From assembly GCF_000828915.1 (NCBI RefSeq), contig NZ_AP014569.1, positions 1,860,001-1,924,000 on the forward strand: a DNA stretch of 64,000 nt, in the 5' to 3' direction. The DNA comes from Serpentinimonas maccroryi (lineage in GTDB: Bacteria; Pseudomonadota; Gammaproteobacteria; Burkholderiales; Burkholderiaceae_C). Below, one piece after another: positions 1 through 12,128 of the stretch. Both the position numbers and the translations under genes were made by a program. Position 1 is the first letter of the stretch; each line of letters begins with the position of its first letter. The notes below the pieces were generated by a model. The model was not told where the DNA came from. It did not search any database and saw only the letters and a list, made by a program, of their open reading frames with translations.

Positions 1-466
1 GCGCCGCCGGTCCTTCGCCGATCATGATGTCGATCTGGTAGTCCTCGAGCGCCGGGTAGAGGATTTCTTCCACCACCGGCGACAGACGGTGGATTTCGTC
101 GATGAACAGCACATCGTTGGGCTCGAGGTTGGTCAGCAAGGCCGCCAGGTCTTTGGGCTTTTCCAGCACCGGGCCGCTGGTTTGGCGCAAGTTGACCCCG
201 AGCTCGTGCGCGATGATGTGCGATAGCGTGGTTTTGCCCAGGCCCGGCGGGCCAAACAGCAGCACGTGATCCAGCGCCTCGCGCCGTTTTTTGGCCGCGC
301 CGATGAAGATCTCGAGCTGCTCGCGCGCCTTGGCCTGCCCCACGTACTCGGCCAGACCCTTGGGGCGCAGCGCGCGCTCGAGCGCCTCTTCGCGCGGGCT
401 CTCGGGCTGCGCCGACACGGTGCGCCGGGGCGCGGCGGGGGCAAAATCGTCGGTCTGGATGGTCAT
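1..466 (-). CDS. ruvB: RuvB Holliday junction branch-migration ATPase (N-terminal part)
   Basis: RuvB is the hexameric AAA+ motor that pumps DNA through the RuvA-bound Holliday junction during recombinational repair. Only the first 155 residues are in the window; the C-terminal part lies beyond the left edge. Visible are the Walker A motif GPPGLGKTT (residues 72-80) and Walker B FIDEIHRL (from residue 121). The ATG at 466 is 12 bases downstream of the ruvA stop, giving the usual ruvA-ruvB operon order. Assignment is firm; only completeness cannot be judged. Confidence 0.95.
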   Translation of the reverse strand, partial: MTIQTDDFAPAAPRRTVSAQPESPREEALERALRPKGLAEYVGQAKAREQLEIFIGAAKKRREALDHVLLFGPPGLGKTTLSHIIAHELGVNLRQTSGPVLEKPKDLAALLTNLEPNDVLFIDEIHRLSPVVEEILYPALEDYQIDIMIGEGPAA

Positions 467-478
467 GTGGGGATTTTC

Positions 479-1072
479 TTAGCGCGCCAGCGCCTTGAGC
501 GCCAGCCGGATGCCTTCGCTCACCCCCACCGCCGGTGGCAGCGCCTTGAGGGCGGCGGCGGCTTCGCGCTCGCTGTAGCCCAGCGCCAGCAGGGCTTGCT
601 CGATGTCGGCCTGCTCGGCGTTGGCCGGTGCTGCCGCGGCCCCGGCTTGTGTGGCGGGCAGGCCCAGCTCGGACCCGAGCTTGCCGCGCAGCTCGAGCAG
701 CAAGCGCTCGGCGGTTTTGCTGCCGATGCCCGGCACCTTGAGCAGCCGGCGCGCTTCCTGCGCCGTCACGGCCTGCGCCAGCTCGGCCACGCTCAGGCCC
801 GACAACAGCGCCAGGGCGGTGCGCGGCCCCACGCCGCTGATTTTGATCAGATGCCTAAAGGCGCTGCGCTCGGCCGCCGTGGCAAAGCCGTACAGCAGTT
901 GCGCGTCTTCGCGCACCACGTGCTGCGTCAGCAAGGCCACGGGCGCGCCCAAGGCCGGCAGGCCGTAGTAGGTGCTCATCGGCACCTCGACCTCGTAGCC
1001 GACGCCGTGGCAGTCGATCACGATCTGCGGTGGCGTTTTTTCTAGCAGGGTGCCGCTCAATTTGCCTATCAT
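479..1072 (-). CDS. ruvA: RuvA Holliday junction DNA-binding subunit
   Basis: RuvA binds four-way junctions as a tetramer and loads RuvB. The 197-residue protein starts [12 protein letters not shown], the family's typical N-terminus, so I place the start at 1072 although the frame stays open far upstream. Two helix-hairpin-helix motifs are visible ([12 protein letters not shown] and [12 protein letters not shown]), followed by an Ala-rich linker and the C-terminal domain that contacts RuvB. It is first in the ruvA-ruvB operon and divergent from phoH, with about 15 bases between the two starts, so the promoters must overlap coding sequence. Confidence 0.95.
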   Translation of the reverse strand: MIGKLSGTLLEKTPPQIVIDCHGVGYEVEVPMSTYYGLPALGAPVALLTQHVVREDAQLLYGFATAAERSAFRHLIKISGVGPRTALALLSGLSVAELAQAVTAQEARRLLKVPGIGSKTAERLLLELRGKLGSELGLPATQAGAAAAPANAEQADIEQALLALGYSEREAAAALKALPPAVGVSEGIRLALKALAR

Positions 1073-1087
1073 TGGGGTTTTCCTTTT

Positions 1088-2118
<1,031 letters not shown>

Positions 2119-2122
<4 letters not shown>

Positions 2123-2613
2123 AGCTGCCCACCCTTATGCTGTCGCTGCAATATGCGCGCCCCGAGGCGGCCGACACCCAAGCGGGCCTGAACTTGGCCG
2201 CGCACCGCGCCGCCCTGCCCCGGCACTTGGTGCGGCGCTGGCTGCGCCACGCGCTGGAGTGCCCGGCCGAGCTCACGGTGCGCATCGTCGGCACCGACGA
2301 AGCCCGGGTCCTGAACCGCGACTACCGCGGCAAAGACTACGCCACCAACGTGCTGACCTTCGACTACGCGGCAGAACCGGTGGTGCAGGCCGATCTGGTG
2401 CTGTGCGCCCCGGTGCTGGAGCGCGAGGCCGCCGAGCAGGGCAAGACCCTGCAGCAGCACTACGCGCACCTGCTGGTGCACGGCTGCTTACACGCCCAAG
2501 GCTGGGAGCACGAAACCAGCGCCGCCGACGCCGAAGCCATGGAAGCGCGCGAAACGCAGATTTTGGCCGGCTTGGGCTTTTCCGACCCCTACCGGGGCAC
2601 CGCAGCTGGTTGA
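2119..2613 (+). CDS. ybeY: Endoribonuclease YbeY, 16S rRNA maturation
   Basis: YbeY is a zinc-dependent RNase needed for 16S rRNA 3'-end maturation and late 30S quality control. The signature HGCLHAQGWEH gives the three metal ligands H121, H125 and H131. The 164 residues fit the family. The start codon overlaps the phoH stop (ATGA), so translation is probably coupled. The 3' end runs 25 bases into the convergent mrdA gene. Confidence 0.93.
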
Positions 2614-4625
2614 GTCGCTGGCGCTGGCTGCGAGACCAGCGCTGGCTGCACGGCCGGCGCTGGTTGCGGGGCTGGCGGCGCTGGGCGCCCCGGCCAGGCG
2701 ACTTCGCGCGCCAGCCGCTGCAGCCCCGTGGGCGCTCGGGTCTGGCCCAGGGCGGTGGCGGCGATGTCGGCCTCGCTCGGGTACAGGCCCAGCAGCAGGT
2801 AGTCGAACACCCGGCGCGCGATCGGGGCCGCGGCCACCGAGCCAAAGCCGGCGTTCTCCACGATCACCGCCAGCGCCACCGTGGGCGCCTCCAGCGGCGC
2901 AAAGCCGATGTAGAGCGAGTGGCTGCGCTGGTGCTCCTCGAGCTGCGCGGCGTCGTAGCGCTCCCGTTGCCCGATACCCACCGCCTGCGCGGTGCCGGTC
3001 TTGCCACCGCTGCGGTAGGGCGCACCGGCAAACACCCCCGCCGCCGTGCCGCCGGGCAGGTTCACCGCCTCCATGGCCTCGAGCACCGCTTGCAGGTTCT
3101 GGCTCTGCCAGCCCATGGGCGTGCCTTGGTGCGTCGCCAGTTCGCGCCCCCGGGGCTCACCCAAGGCGTAGGCGCGCAGCCCCAAGTGCGGCTGATGGCG
3201 CACGCCCCCGTTGGCCAAGGTGGCGGTGGCATGGGCCAGTTGCAGCATGGTAAACGCGCTGTAGCCCTGCCCGATGCCCACGGCCACCGTGTCACCAGGG
3301 AACCAGCGCTGCTGCGCCGGGTGGCTGTAGGCGCTGCGCTTCCAAGCTTGGTTGGGCAACAGGCCGCGCCCCTCGCCCACCAAGTCGATGCCGGTGCGCT
3401 GGCCAAAGCCTTGGGGGTGCATAAAGCCGTGCAGGACGTCGATGCCCATCTCGTGCGCCAGCGTGTAGTAGTACACGTTGCTCGACACCGCCATGCCGCT
3501 GCGCAAGTCCACGTGCCCCAAATGGCGCTCGCCCACGCTGCGAAAACGTTGGTTGCCCAGCACCCAAAAGCCCGGGTCATAGACCGTGGTTTCGGGGCGG
3601 CGCAGCCCCAGCTCCAGCCCGGCCAAGGCCATGAAGGGCTTGAAGGTTGAGCCCGGCGGATAGGTGCCGCGCAAAGCCCGGTTGAACAGCGGGCGCTCGA
3701 TCGACTCGTTCAGGGCGCGCCATTCTTCCACGCCGATGCCATCGACAAAAGAATTGGGGTCAAAACTGGGCATGCTCACGAAAGCCAGCACCTCGCCGTT
3801 GCGCACGTCGATGGCCACCAAGGCACCGCGGCGCGCGCCAAACAGTTGTTCCACCAAGTGCTGCAAGCGCGCATCCAGCGTCAGGCGCAGCGTTTGGCCG
3901 GTGCGGGCGGGCACGGTCTCGAGCGTGCGCAGCACCTGGCCGTGCGAGTTGATCTCGACCCGGCGAAACCCGGTGCTGCCGTGCAGCAACGCTTCGTGGC
4001 TTTGCTCCACCCCCAGTCTGCCGATGTGGTCGGAGCCCCGGTAGTTGGCTTGCTTTTCGGGCGGCCATTCGGCCATGCGCTCGCGGTCGCGCTGGTTGAT
4101 GCGCCCCACATGTCCGACCACATGAGCCGCTGACGCACCCAGCGGGTAGTAGCGCAGGTGCCGCGCCTGGATCGAGACCCCGGGCAGGCGAAACAGTTGC
4201 GCCGCCAGCACCGACATTTCTTCGGGCGTCAGCCGACTGCGCAGCGGCAGCGAGGCAAAGCGGTGCGATTCGGCGCGCAGGCGTTGAAAGCGGCGCAACT
4301 CGCCCGGGGTGATCGGCACCAGCTCGGCCAGCGTCTGCAGGGTGTGGTCCATGTCGGCCACCAAAGCCGGCGTGATTTCGAGCGTAAACACCGCCAGGCT
4401 GTCGGCCAGCAGAACACCGTGGCGGTCCACGATCTGGCCACGCAACGGCGGCAGCGGGATGACGGCGGTGCGGTTGCTCTCGGCGCGGGTCTGTAAATCG
4501 GCATGGCGCTGAATTTGCAGCACATACATGCGCAAAGCCAGCAGCCCCAAGGCCAGCAACACCACCACGAGCGCGATCTGCGCCCGGCGTCGAAAACGCA
4601 ACAGCTGAAGTTCAACGTCGTGCAT
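2589..4625 (-). CDS. mrdA: Penicillin-binding protein 2 (peptidoglycan transpeptidase)
   Basis: PBP2 cross-links peptidoglycan during cell elongation as part of the Rod complex. The 678-residue protein has a single N-terminal membrane helix (about residues 15-35), a PBP dimerisation domain, and a transpeptidase domain with the active-site STFK (nucleophile S326) and KTGTA (K542). The start at 4625 (MHDVELQL) is chosen because the membrane anchor follows directly; the open frame upstream is a shadow of mreD. The C-terminus is a low-complexity tail of QPAP-type repeats. It is last in mreB-mreC-mreD-mrdA, 29 bases after mreD. Confidence 0.94.
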   Translation of the reverse strand: MHDVELQLLRFRRRAQIALVVVLLALGLLALRMYVLQIQRHADLQTRAESNRTAVIPLPPLRGQIVDRHGVLLADSLAVFTLEITPALVADMDHTLQTLAELVPITPGELRRFQRLRAESHRFASLPLRSRLTPEEMSVLAAQLFRLPGVSIQARHLRYYPLGASAAHVVGHVGRINQRDRERMAEWPPEKQANYRGSDHIGRLGVEQSHEALLHGSTGFRRVEINSHGQVLRTLETVPARTGQTLRLTLDARLQHLVEQLFGARRGALVAIDVRNGEVLAFVSMPSFDPNSFVDGIGVEEWRALNESIERPLFNRALRGTYPPGSTFKPFMALAGLELGLRRPETTVYDPGFWVLGNQRFRSVGERHLGHVDLRSGMAVSSNVYYYTLAHEMGIDVLHGFMHPQGFGQRTGIDLVGEGRGLLPNQAWKRSAYSHPAQQRWFPGDTVAVGIGQGYSAFTMLQLAHATATLANGGVRHQPHLGLRAYALGEPRGRELATHQGTPMGWQSQNLQAVLEAMEAVNLPGGTAAGVFAGAPYRSGGKTGTAQAVGIGQRERYDAAQLEEHQRSHSLYIGFAPLEAPTVALAVIVENAGFGSVAAAPIARRVFDYLLLGLYPSEADIAATALGQTRAPTGLQRLAREVAWPGRPAPPAPQPAPAVQPALVSQPAPATQPAAVPR

Positions 4626-4654
4626 GGCAGGCGGGCGCTGGCTGTGGCGCTGGC

Positions 4655-5185
4655 TCAAAGGGGCCGGTCGGCATCGGGGTCGTGGGCGCGCCGCTGCGGC
4701 GCCAGCAGCAGCACGGTGGCCAGCGGCCACAAGGCGGCCTGCCACAATGGCGCCAGCAGCATCCCGAGATCGGGTCCGCCGTCGCCCGCCAGCGCCCGCA
4801 CCAGCCACTGCAGCGCGTGCGCCAACACAAACAGCAACATTACGTGCAAGGCTTGGCGCTTCCAGTCGAACCACAGCAGCCGCCGGTGAATCACGACCGC
4901 CAAGTAACACATCACACTGTAGGCCAAGGCATGCTGCCCCAAGAGTGCGCCTTGGTGCACATCGATCAACAAGCCCAGCACAAACCCGACCCCGACACCG
5001 ACGCGCCGCGGCTGGTGCACGACCCAAAACGCCAGCGTCAGGGCCAACAAGTCGGGCGCCCACGCTGCGCGCCCCAGCAGCGCCACCTGCAGCGCCATTT
5101 CGAGCAGCAACGCACCCAGCAGGGTACCCCAGACAAACCAAGGGTTGGCGGGCAGCAGCAGGGTCTGCCCAGGGCTCATGATCAT
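4655..5185 (-). CDS. mreD: Rod shape-determining membrane protein MreD
   Basis: MreD is an inner-membrane component of the elongation machinery that partners MreC. The 176-residue protein is highly hydrophobic with five or six predicted membrane segments and the family stretch GFVLGLLIDVHQGALLGQHA. Its ATG overlaps the mreC stop by four bases. Position between mreC and mrdA makes the assignment secure despite weak sequence conservation in this family. Confidence 0.9.
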   Translation of the reverse strand: MIMSPGQTLLLPANPWFVWGTLLGALLLEMALQVALLGRAAWAPDLLALTLAFWVVHQPRRVGVGVGFVLGLLIDVHQGALLGQHALAYSVMCYLAVVIHRRLLWFDWKRQALHVMLLFVLAHALQWLVRALAGDGGPDLGMLLAPLWQAALWPLATVLLLAPQRRAHDPDADRPL

Positions 5186-6120
5186 GGCGCAGCCCTCCTA
5201 TCGGGGGGGGTGGGCGGCGCACTGGCCGCCGCAGCGGCGGGCGTTTCGTTGGCCACCGGGCGCCCCACCGGGTCGATCACCAGCACATGCAGGGCGTGCT
5301 GGATGCGGGCCAGCGGCCGGGCGTGCACTTGGGCAAATCCGTCGGCACCCGAGGCCATCACCTGAACGATCTGCGCCACCGGCAAACCAGCCGGATAAAC
5401 CCCGTCGATGCCGCTGGTGGTGAGCACATCGCCCACCATGGCCTGGGTGGCGATGGGCTCGAAGCGCAGCTCGATCTGTGCGTCTGCACCCCAGTCCGCC
5501 GGCAGGCCAAAAGCCAGACTGCGTTGCCCGGTGCGGGTGTTGATCACCGCCATCGCCTGCCGGGGATCAACCAACAGGCGCACTTCCGCCGTGGCCCAAT
5601 GCACCCGCGTCACCTGCCCCAGCACGCCAAAGCCATCCATCACGGCCGAGCCGGGCTGCACGCCATCTTGTTGCCCGCGGTCGATCACCACCGCCAGCGT
5701 GTACGGGTCGGCCAGCTGATACAAAATCTGCGCGCCCCGGGTCGTGGCGGGCAGTCGGGCGCGCATACCCAACAAATCGCGCAACTCGCGGTTCTCTTGG
5801 GCCAGGTGCTCGACGATGGCGGCGCGCTCGGCTTGGCGCATCAGCTCGGCGCGCGCCAGCGCCGCCTCGTCTTGGGCGGCTCGCAAGCTGCCCAGGTATT
5901 GTCCCGACCAGCGCGCCGCGTGCAGCGGCTGCAAGGCCAACCATTGCAACGGGCTGAGCGCCACCGCCACGGTCTGGCGCACCGGCGCTGCCCACTGCAA
6001 GCGGGCGTCGAGCACCATCAGCAACACCGCCAGCGCCCCCAGCACCAGCAGCTTGGACAAAGCCGGCGTGCCCTGCCTGAAAAACGGCGGCGGGGATTGG
6101 TCGATGGTCCCCAGCGACAT
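5182..6120 (-). CDS. mreC: Rod shape-determining protein MreC
   Basis: MreC is a periplasmic bitopic scaffold linking MreB to PBP2. The 312 residues show an N-terminal membrane helix ([18 protein letters not shown], about 24-41), a coiled-coil stretch around residues 80-120, then the beta-domain core with [15 protein letters not shown] and [19 protein letters not shown], both typical of the family. The C-terminus is Pro/Ala-rich. It follows mreB by 19 bases. Confidence 0.94.
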   Translation of the reverse strand: MSLGTIDQSPPPFFRQGTPALSKLLVLGALAVLLMVLDARLQWAAPVRQTVAVALSPLQWLALQPLHAARWSGQYLGSLRAAQDEAALARAELMRQAERAAIVEHLAQENRELRDLLGMRARLPATTRGAQILYQLADPYTLAVVIDRGQQDGVQPGSAVMDGFGVLGQVTRVHWATAEVRLLVDPRQAMAVINTRTGQRSLAFGLPADWGADAQIELRFEPIATQAMVGDVLTTSGIDGVYPAGLPVAQIVQVMASGADGFAQVHARPLARIQHALHVLVIDPVGRPVANETPAAAAASAPPTPPDRRAAP

Positions 6121-6139
6121 GGCCGGATGCAGCGAAAAA

Positions 6140-7285
<1,146 letters not shown>

Positions 7286-7309
7286 TTAAGCTTTCTTACA
7301 TATTGCCCC

Positions 7310-7609
7310 ATGTCATTGACTTTGCAAGAAATCGAACGCCTCGCGCAGTTGGCGCGGCTGCAACTCACGCCCGAGCAGGCGCTGGATGCTCAGCAGCGCC
7401 TGAATGGTTTTTTGGGCTTGGTCGAGCAGATGCAGGCCGTGGACACCAGCGGCGTCGAGCCCTTGGCGCACCCAACCGCCGTCATGCAAGCGGTGCAACT
7501 GCGCTTGCGCCCCGATGTGGTCAGCGAGCCCAACCAGCGCGAAGCCAACCAAGCCAGCGCCCCGGCCGTGGAAGACGGCCTCTACCTCGTGCCCCGGGTG
7601 ATCGAATGA
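7310..7609 (+). CDS. gatC: Glutamyl/aspartyl-tRNA amidotransferase subunit C
   Basis: GatC is the small scaffold of the GatCAB complex that converts mischarged Glu-tRNA(Gln) or Asp-tRNA(Asn) to the correct amide form. The 99-residue protein [20 protein letters not shown] has the family's N-terminal helix and the VEPLAHP motif. Start at 7310. Its stop overlaps the gatA ATG (ATGA), so the three subunits are probably translated in a coupled way. Confidence 0.94.
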   Translation: MSLTLQEIERLAQLARLQLTPEQALDAQQRLNGFLGLVEQMQAVDTSGVEPLAHPTAVMQAVQLRLRPDVVSEPNQREANQASAPAVEDGLYLVPRVIE

Positions 7610-9132
7610 GCGCCGCCACCCTTGACCTGCACCAGATGGGCGTGGCCGAACTCGGCGCCGCCCTGCACGCCCGCCAGACCTCGGCCACCGAGGTGGCGCA
7701 GCATTTGCTGGCGCGCGCCCACGCCCACAGCGGCCTAGGGGCTTATCTGGCCCTAAATGAAGCGGCCACACTAGCGCAGGCCGCCGCCGCCGATGCGCGC
7801 CTGAGCGCTGGCGAACGCGGCCCCTTGCTGGGGGTGCCGCTGGCGCACAAAGACGTGTTCGTGACGCGCGACTTCCCCACCACCGCCGGCTCGAAAATGC
7901 TGCAAGGCTACCGCAGCCCCTTCGATGCCACCGTGGTGCAGCGCTTGGCGGCTGCCGGCGCCGTCAGCCTAGGTAAGCTCAACTGCGACGAGTTCGCCAT
8001 GGGCTCGGGCAACGACCAATCCGCCTACGGCCCGGCGCACAACCCCTGGGACCGCACGCGCGTACCCGGCGGTTCATCGGGCGGCTCGGCGGTGGCGGTG
8101 GCGGCGCGCCTAGCCCCGGCGGCCACCGGCACCGACACCGGCGGCTCGATCCGCCAGCCCGCCAGCTTCTGCGGCGTCACCGGCATCAAGCCCACCTACG
8201 GCCGCTGCTCGCGCTACGGGCTGGTGGCCTACGCCTCCAGCCTCGATCAAGCCGGCCCGATGGCGCGCAGCGCCCACGACTGCGCGCTGCTGCTCAGCGC
8301 CATGGCCGGACCCGATGTCGAGCGCGACTCGACCAGCCTCGAGCAGCCGCCCGAAGACTACAGCCGCTATCTGGCCCAGCCGTGGCCGGGGGCCAGCGCC
8401 AGCCGGCCGCTGCAGGGGCTGCGCATCGGCCTGCCGCGCGAGTTCTTTGGCCCCGGCTGCGCCAGTGACGTGCTGCAAGCCGTGCGCGCCGCCCTGAGCG
8501 AGCTCGAGCGCCTTGGCGCCACCTTGCTCGACATCGATCTGCCGCGCACCGAACTGGCGATCCCGGCCTACTACATCATCGCCCCCGCCGAGGCCAGCTC
8601 CAACCTCAGCCGCTACGACGGCGTGCGCTACGGCCACCGCGCCGCGCAGCCCAGCGACTTGCTCGACCTGTACCAGCGCTCGCGCAGCGAGGCCTTCGGG
8701 CCCGAGGTGCAGCGCCGCATTTTGCTGGGCACCTATGTGCTAAGCCACGGCTACTACGACGCCTACTACATCAAGGCGCAGCAGATCCGGCGCCTGATCG
8801 CGCAAGATTTCCAGACCGCCTTCGGCCAGTGCGACCTCATCGCCGGCCCGGTGGCTCCCAGCGTGGCCTGGGCCATCGGCGCCAAAACCGCCGACCCGCT
8901 CGCCGCCTACTTGGCCGACATCTACACCCTGCCGGCCTCGCTCGCCGGCCTGCCCGGCATGAGCGTGCCCGCCGGCTTTGGCGCCGACCCACTGCCCGTG
9001 GGCCTGCAACTGATCGGCAACTACCTCAGCGAAGCCCGGCTGCTGCAAGTGGCGCACCAGTTGCAGCTGGTGAGCGACTGGCACACCCGCACGCCGCCCC
9101 CCTTCACGCCCTGCCCCGGATCCCATTCATGA
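7606..9132 (+). CDS. gatA: Glutamyl/aspartyl-tRNA amidotransferase subunit A
   Basis: GatA is the amidase subunit that releases ammonia from glutamine for GatB. The 508-residue protein carries the amidase signature: catalytic lysine in PLAHKD (K82), [11 protein letters not shown] (155-165) and the nucleophile serine in [10 protein letters not shown] (S181). The start is the ATG overlapping the gatC stop. It in turn overlaps gatB by four bases. Length and motifs are normal. Confidence 0.96.
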   Translation: MSAATLDLHQMGVAELGAALHARQTSATEVAQHLLARAHAHSGLGAYLALNEAATLAQAAAADARLSAGERGPLLGVPLAHKDVFVTRDFPTTAGSKMLQGYRSPFDATVVQRLAAAGAVSLGKLNCDEFAMGSGNDQSAYGPAHNPWDRTRVPGGSSGGSAVAVAARLAPAATGTDTGGSIRQPASFCGVTGIKPTYGRCSRYGLVAYASSLDQAGPMARSAHDCALLLSAMAGPDVERDSTSLEQPPEDYSRYLAQPWPGASASRPLQGLRIGLPREFFGPGCASDVLQAVRAALSELERLGATLLDIDLPRTELAIPAYYIIAPAEASSNLSRYDGVRYGHRAAQPSDLLDLYQRSRSEAFGPEVQRRILLGTYVLSHGYYDAYYIKAQQIRRLIAQDFQTAFGQCDLIAGPVAPSVAWAIGAKTADPLAAYLADIYTLPASLAGLPGMSVPAGFGADPLPVGLQLIGNYLSEARLLQVAHQLQLVSDWHTRTPPPFTPCPGSHS

Positions 9133-10646
9133 GCGCCCCTTTGGTCCAAGGCTACGAAGTCGTGATCGGCTTCGAGACCCACACGCAGCTGGCCACGCGC
9201 AGCAAAATCTTCAGCCGCGCGCCCACCGCCTTTGGCGCCGAACCCAACACCCAGGCTTGCGCCGTCGATCTGGCGCTGCCCGGCACGCTGCCGGTGATGA
9301 ACCGCGAAGCGGTGGCCTGCGCCATCCGCTTCGGGCTGGCGGTGGGGGCGCACATTGCCCCGCGCAGCGTGTTTGCGCGCAAAAATTATTTCTACCCCGA
9401 TTTGCCCAAGGGCTACCAGATCAGCCAGTACGAAATCCCGGTGGTGCAAGGCGGCAGCGTGGCCTTTGAGCTCGCGGGCGCGGCGCACATGGTGCGGCTG
9501 GTGCGCGCCCACCTCGAAGAAGACGCGGGCAAGAGCCTGCACCAAGACTTCCACGGCATGAGCGGCATCGACCTCAACCGCGCCGGTACGCCGCTGCTCG
9601 AGATCGTCACCGAACCTGATCTGCGCTCCAGCGCCGAAGCGGTGGCCTACGCCAAAGCCTTGCACCAGCTCGTCACCTGGATCGGCATCTGCGATGGCAA
9701 CATGCAAGAGGGCTCGTTTCGCTGCGACGCCAACGTCAGCGTGCGCCGGCCCGGGGCGCCGTTGGGCACCCGGCGCGAGATCAAAAACCTCAACAGCTTC
9801 AAGTTCATGCAGCAGGCCATCGACTACGAGGTGCGCTGGCAGATCGAGCGGCTGCAAGACGGTTACGCGATCGAACAGGCCACGGTGCTGTTCGACCCCG
9901 ACAGCGGCCAAACGCGCGCCATGCGCAGCAAAGAGGACGCGGCCGACTACCGCTACTTCCCCGACCCCGACCTGCCGCCGCTGTGCATCGAGGCGCAGTG
10001 GATCGAGCAGCTGCGCGCCGAGCTGCCCGAGCTGCCACGCGCCATGGTCGCGCGCTTCGTGGCCGACTACGGCCTGCCCGAATACGACGCCGCCACGCTC
10101 ACGCAATCGCCACAGATGGCGGCCTACTTCGAGGCCGTGGTGACCGCAGCCGGCAAGGCTTTGGCCAAATCGGCCAGCAACTGGATCATGGGCGAGGTCT
10201 CGCGCCGCCTCAACGCCGAAGAACGCGACATCGCCCAAGCGCCGGTGAGTGCGGCCCAACTGGCGGCCTTGCTCACACGCATCGGCGACCAAACGGTGAG
10301 CAACAACGCCGCCAAGCAGGTGTTTGATGAACTGTGGAGCAATCCTGTGGTTACCGGATCTGGGAGTGCCACTGAGTCGGGACATGACACTGCCGTTGGA
10401 ACGGGTGATCTGGCCCGAGTCGATCAAGTGATCGCCGCCAAAGGCCTCAAGCAGATGAACGACAGCGGCGCTCTGCAAGCCATCGCCGAGCAGGTGTTGG
10501 CAGCCAACGCCAAGAACGTGGCCGAATACCGCGCCGGCAAAGAAAAAGCCTTCAACGCCCTGGTGGGCCAAGTGATGAAAGCCAGCCAAGGCAAGGCCGA
10601 CCCAGCTGGCGTCAACGCGCTGCTCAAGCAGCTGTTGGGCACTTGA
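9129..10646 (+). CDS. gatB: Glutamyl/aspartyl-tRNA amidotransferase subunit B
   Basis: GatB activates the tRNA-bound Glu or Asp side chain and, with ammonia from GatA, forms Gln-tRNA or Asn-tRNA. The 505-residue protein shows the GatB core ([35 protein letters not shown]) and the C-terminal YqeY-like tRNA-binding domain ([14 protein letters not shown]). Between VFDELW and the segment VDQVIAAKG there is an extra stretch of roughly two dozen Gly/Ser/Thr-rich residues I do not expect in the family (see findings). It lies in a linker, so activity is probably kept. Confidence 0.95.
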   Translation: MSAPLVQGYEVVIGFETHTQLATRSKIFSRAPTAFGAEPNTQACAVDLALPGTLPVMNREAVACAIRFGLAVGAHIAPRSVFARKNYFYPDLPKGYQISQYEIPVVQGGSVAFELAGAAHMVRLVRAHLEEDAGKSLHQDFHGMSGIDLNRAGTPLLEIVTEPDLRSSAEAVAYAKALHQLVTWIGICDGNMQEGSFRCDANVSVRRPGAPLGTRREIKNLNSFKFMQQAIDYEVRWQIERLQDGYAIEQATVLFDPDSGQTRAMRSKEDAADYRYFPDPDLPPLCIEAQWIEQLRAELPELPRAMVARFVADYGLPEYDAATLTQSPQMAAYFEAVVTAAGKALAKSASNWIMGEVSRRLNAEERDIAQAPVSAAQLAALLTRIGDQTVSNNAAKQVFDELWSNPVVTGSGSATESGHDTAVGTGDLARVDQVIAAKGLKQMNDSGALQAIAEQVLAANAKNVAEYRAGKEKAFNALVGQVMKASQGKADPAGVNALLKQLLGT

Positions 10647-10647
10647 T

Positions 10648-11307
10648 TCAGCGCATCGCTGCGGCGTCGCGCTCGGCCCAGAGGCGCTGCAGCAGCCGCA
10701 ATTCGGCGTCAAAACGCTGCTCGATGCGCTCGAGTTCGCGCTGATGCCCTTGCACCAGCGCATCTTGCGATACCAACTGTTGCTCAAGATCGGCCTTGCG
10801 CTGGGCCAGCCTAGCGGGTGGGGCTTTGGTGGGGTCGGCGCGCTGCAGTTCCGCCCATTCGTCGGCAGCGGCGCGGCGCTGCTGCTCCAGCTCCTGCTGC
10901 CGCTGCAGCGCCGCCTGGCGCATGGCTTGGATCGGCTGCAGGGCCAAAGCGCGCTCGCGCTGGTGCGCGGCTTGGTCGCGGTAGCGCATCAGCAGCGCCT
11001 GTTGCAAGCGCCGCTCGTCGTTGGAGCGGGCCCGCACCTGCGCCTCGGCGCGGGCGCGTTCTTCTGCGCGCAACCGCTCCTCGGGGCTCAGCGTAGGCGC
11101 AATCACGCGGCGCAAGACACCGCCCGGGCCGAGTTCGCGCTGTTCCCGGTCTAAGCAAGCCACGATCAGCCGATCCGAGCTCAAGTGCCGGCCCTGGGCA
11201 TCGGTGCAGGTGAAGATGCTGCCAGTTTGCGCAAACGCAGGAGCGATCAGGAGCGCCGACGCCCACATCAACCCCAGCTGCACCCCTCTAGCGTATCGCA
11301 TCTGCAC
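10648..11307 (-). CDS. Secreted DUF4124-like protein with coiled coil
   Basis: A 219-residue protein with an N-terminal signal peptide (LGLMWASALLIAPAFAQ), a short DUF4124-like segment (IFTCTDAQGRHLSSDR) and a long Arg/Glu/Gln-rich stretch (residues about 75-210) likely to form a coiled coil. DUF4124 proteins are periplasmic and of unknown role. The start is GTG at 11307; an ATG at 11301 is equally possible. It converges on gatB with a one-base gap and lies just downstream of pyrE on the same strand, so it may be co-transcribed with pyrE. No enzymatic motif is visible. Confidence 0.75.
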   Translation of the reverse strand: MQMRYARGVQLGLMWASALLIAPAFAQTGSIFTCTDAQGRHLSSDRLIVACLDREQRELGPGGVLRRVIAPTLSPEERLRAEERARAEAQVRARSNDERRLQQALLMRYRDQAAHQRERALALQPIQAMRQAALQRQQELEQQRRAAADEWAELQRADPTKAPPARLAQRKADLEQQLVSQDALVQGHQRELERIEQRFDAELRLLQRLWAERDAAAMR

Positions 11308-11318
11308 CCCTTAAAAAT

Positions 11319-12116
11319 CTATTTTTGCCAGTTTACACCGTAACGCTGGCGGTAGGCCTGCACGCGCTCGCGGTGCCCGGCCATTTCGGGGCTGTGTTGC
11401 CCTTGCAGGTAATCGAGCAAATCGCTCAGGCGCGCAATCGCGCACACCTGCAGCCCGAGCTGCTCGCGCACGTATTGCACCGCGCTGTGCGGCAGGTCGT
11501 GCAGGGTGCCGTCGGGGCCGGTTTCGGTGGCGCGCTCTTGCCGATCGAGCGCAATCGCCACCGCGTACGGCGTCGCGCCCGCGGCCCGAATCAGGCCGAT
11601 CGACTCGCGCACCGCCGTGCCCGCGCTCATCACGTCATCGACGATCAGCACACGGCCGCGCAGCGGCGCGCCCACCAGTGTGCCGCCTTCGCCGTGCGCC
11701 TTGGCCTCTTTGCGGTTGTAGGCAAAGGGGTGGTTGTGGCCCAGCCGCGCCAGCTCCACCGCCAGCGCCGCCACCAGCGGGATGCCCTTGTAGGCCGGGC
11801 CAAACAGCATGTCAAACCCGATGCCCGAGGCCACGATGCGCCGCGCGTAACATTGCGCCAGTCGCTCGAGCTTGGCGCCGTCGTCAAAACCGCCGGCATT
11901 GAAAAAATACGGGCTGATGCGCCCGGCCTTGGTCTGAAACTCGCCCCAGCGCAGCACGCCCGATTCAACCGAAAATCGCACGAATTCTTGCGCCAGATCG
12001 TCTTGCACCGGCTTGTTTGGCTGCGCGGCGGCCTGGCCCGACACTTGGCCACCTTGAGCCCCTTGGCCCAACTGAACCCCACAGCCCACTTTAGCCCCTG
12101 TCGTCACATCTGCCAT
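11319..12116 (-). CDS. pyrE: Orotate phosphoribosyltransferase
   Basis: PyrE joins orotate to PRPP to make OMP in de novo pyrimidine synthesis. The PRPP-binding motif VLIVDDVMSAGTAVRES is clear, as is the family N-terminal core FQTKAGRISPYFFNAG. The start at 12116 gives 265 residues, including about 40 weakly conserved N-terminal residues; AAGGA lies upstream at a suitable distance, which supports this start. The much longer open frame upstream is antisense to the exonuclease gene. The divergent gene begins 13 bases away. Confidence 0.93.
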   Translation of the reverse strand: MADVTTGAKVGCGVQLGQGAQGGQVSGQAAAQPNKPVQDDLAQEFVRFSVESGVLRWGEFQTKAGRISPYFFNAGGFDDGAKLERLAQCYARRIVASGIGFDMLFGPAYKGIPLVAALAVELARLGHNHPFAYNRKEAKAHGEGGTLVGAPLRGRVLIVDDVMSAGTAVRESIGLIRAAGATPYAVAIALDRQERATETGPDGTLHDLPHSAVQYVREQLGLQVCAIARLSDLLDYLQGQHSPEMAGHRERVQAYRQRYGVNWQK

Positions 12117-12128
12117 GGAGAACCATCC

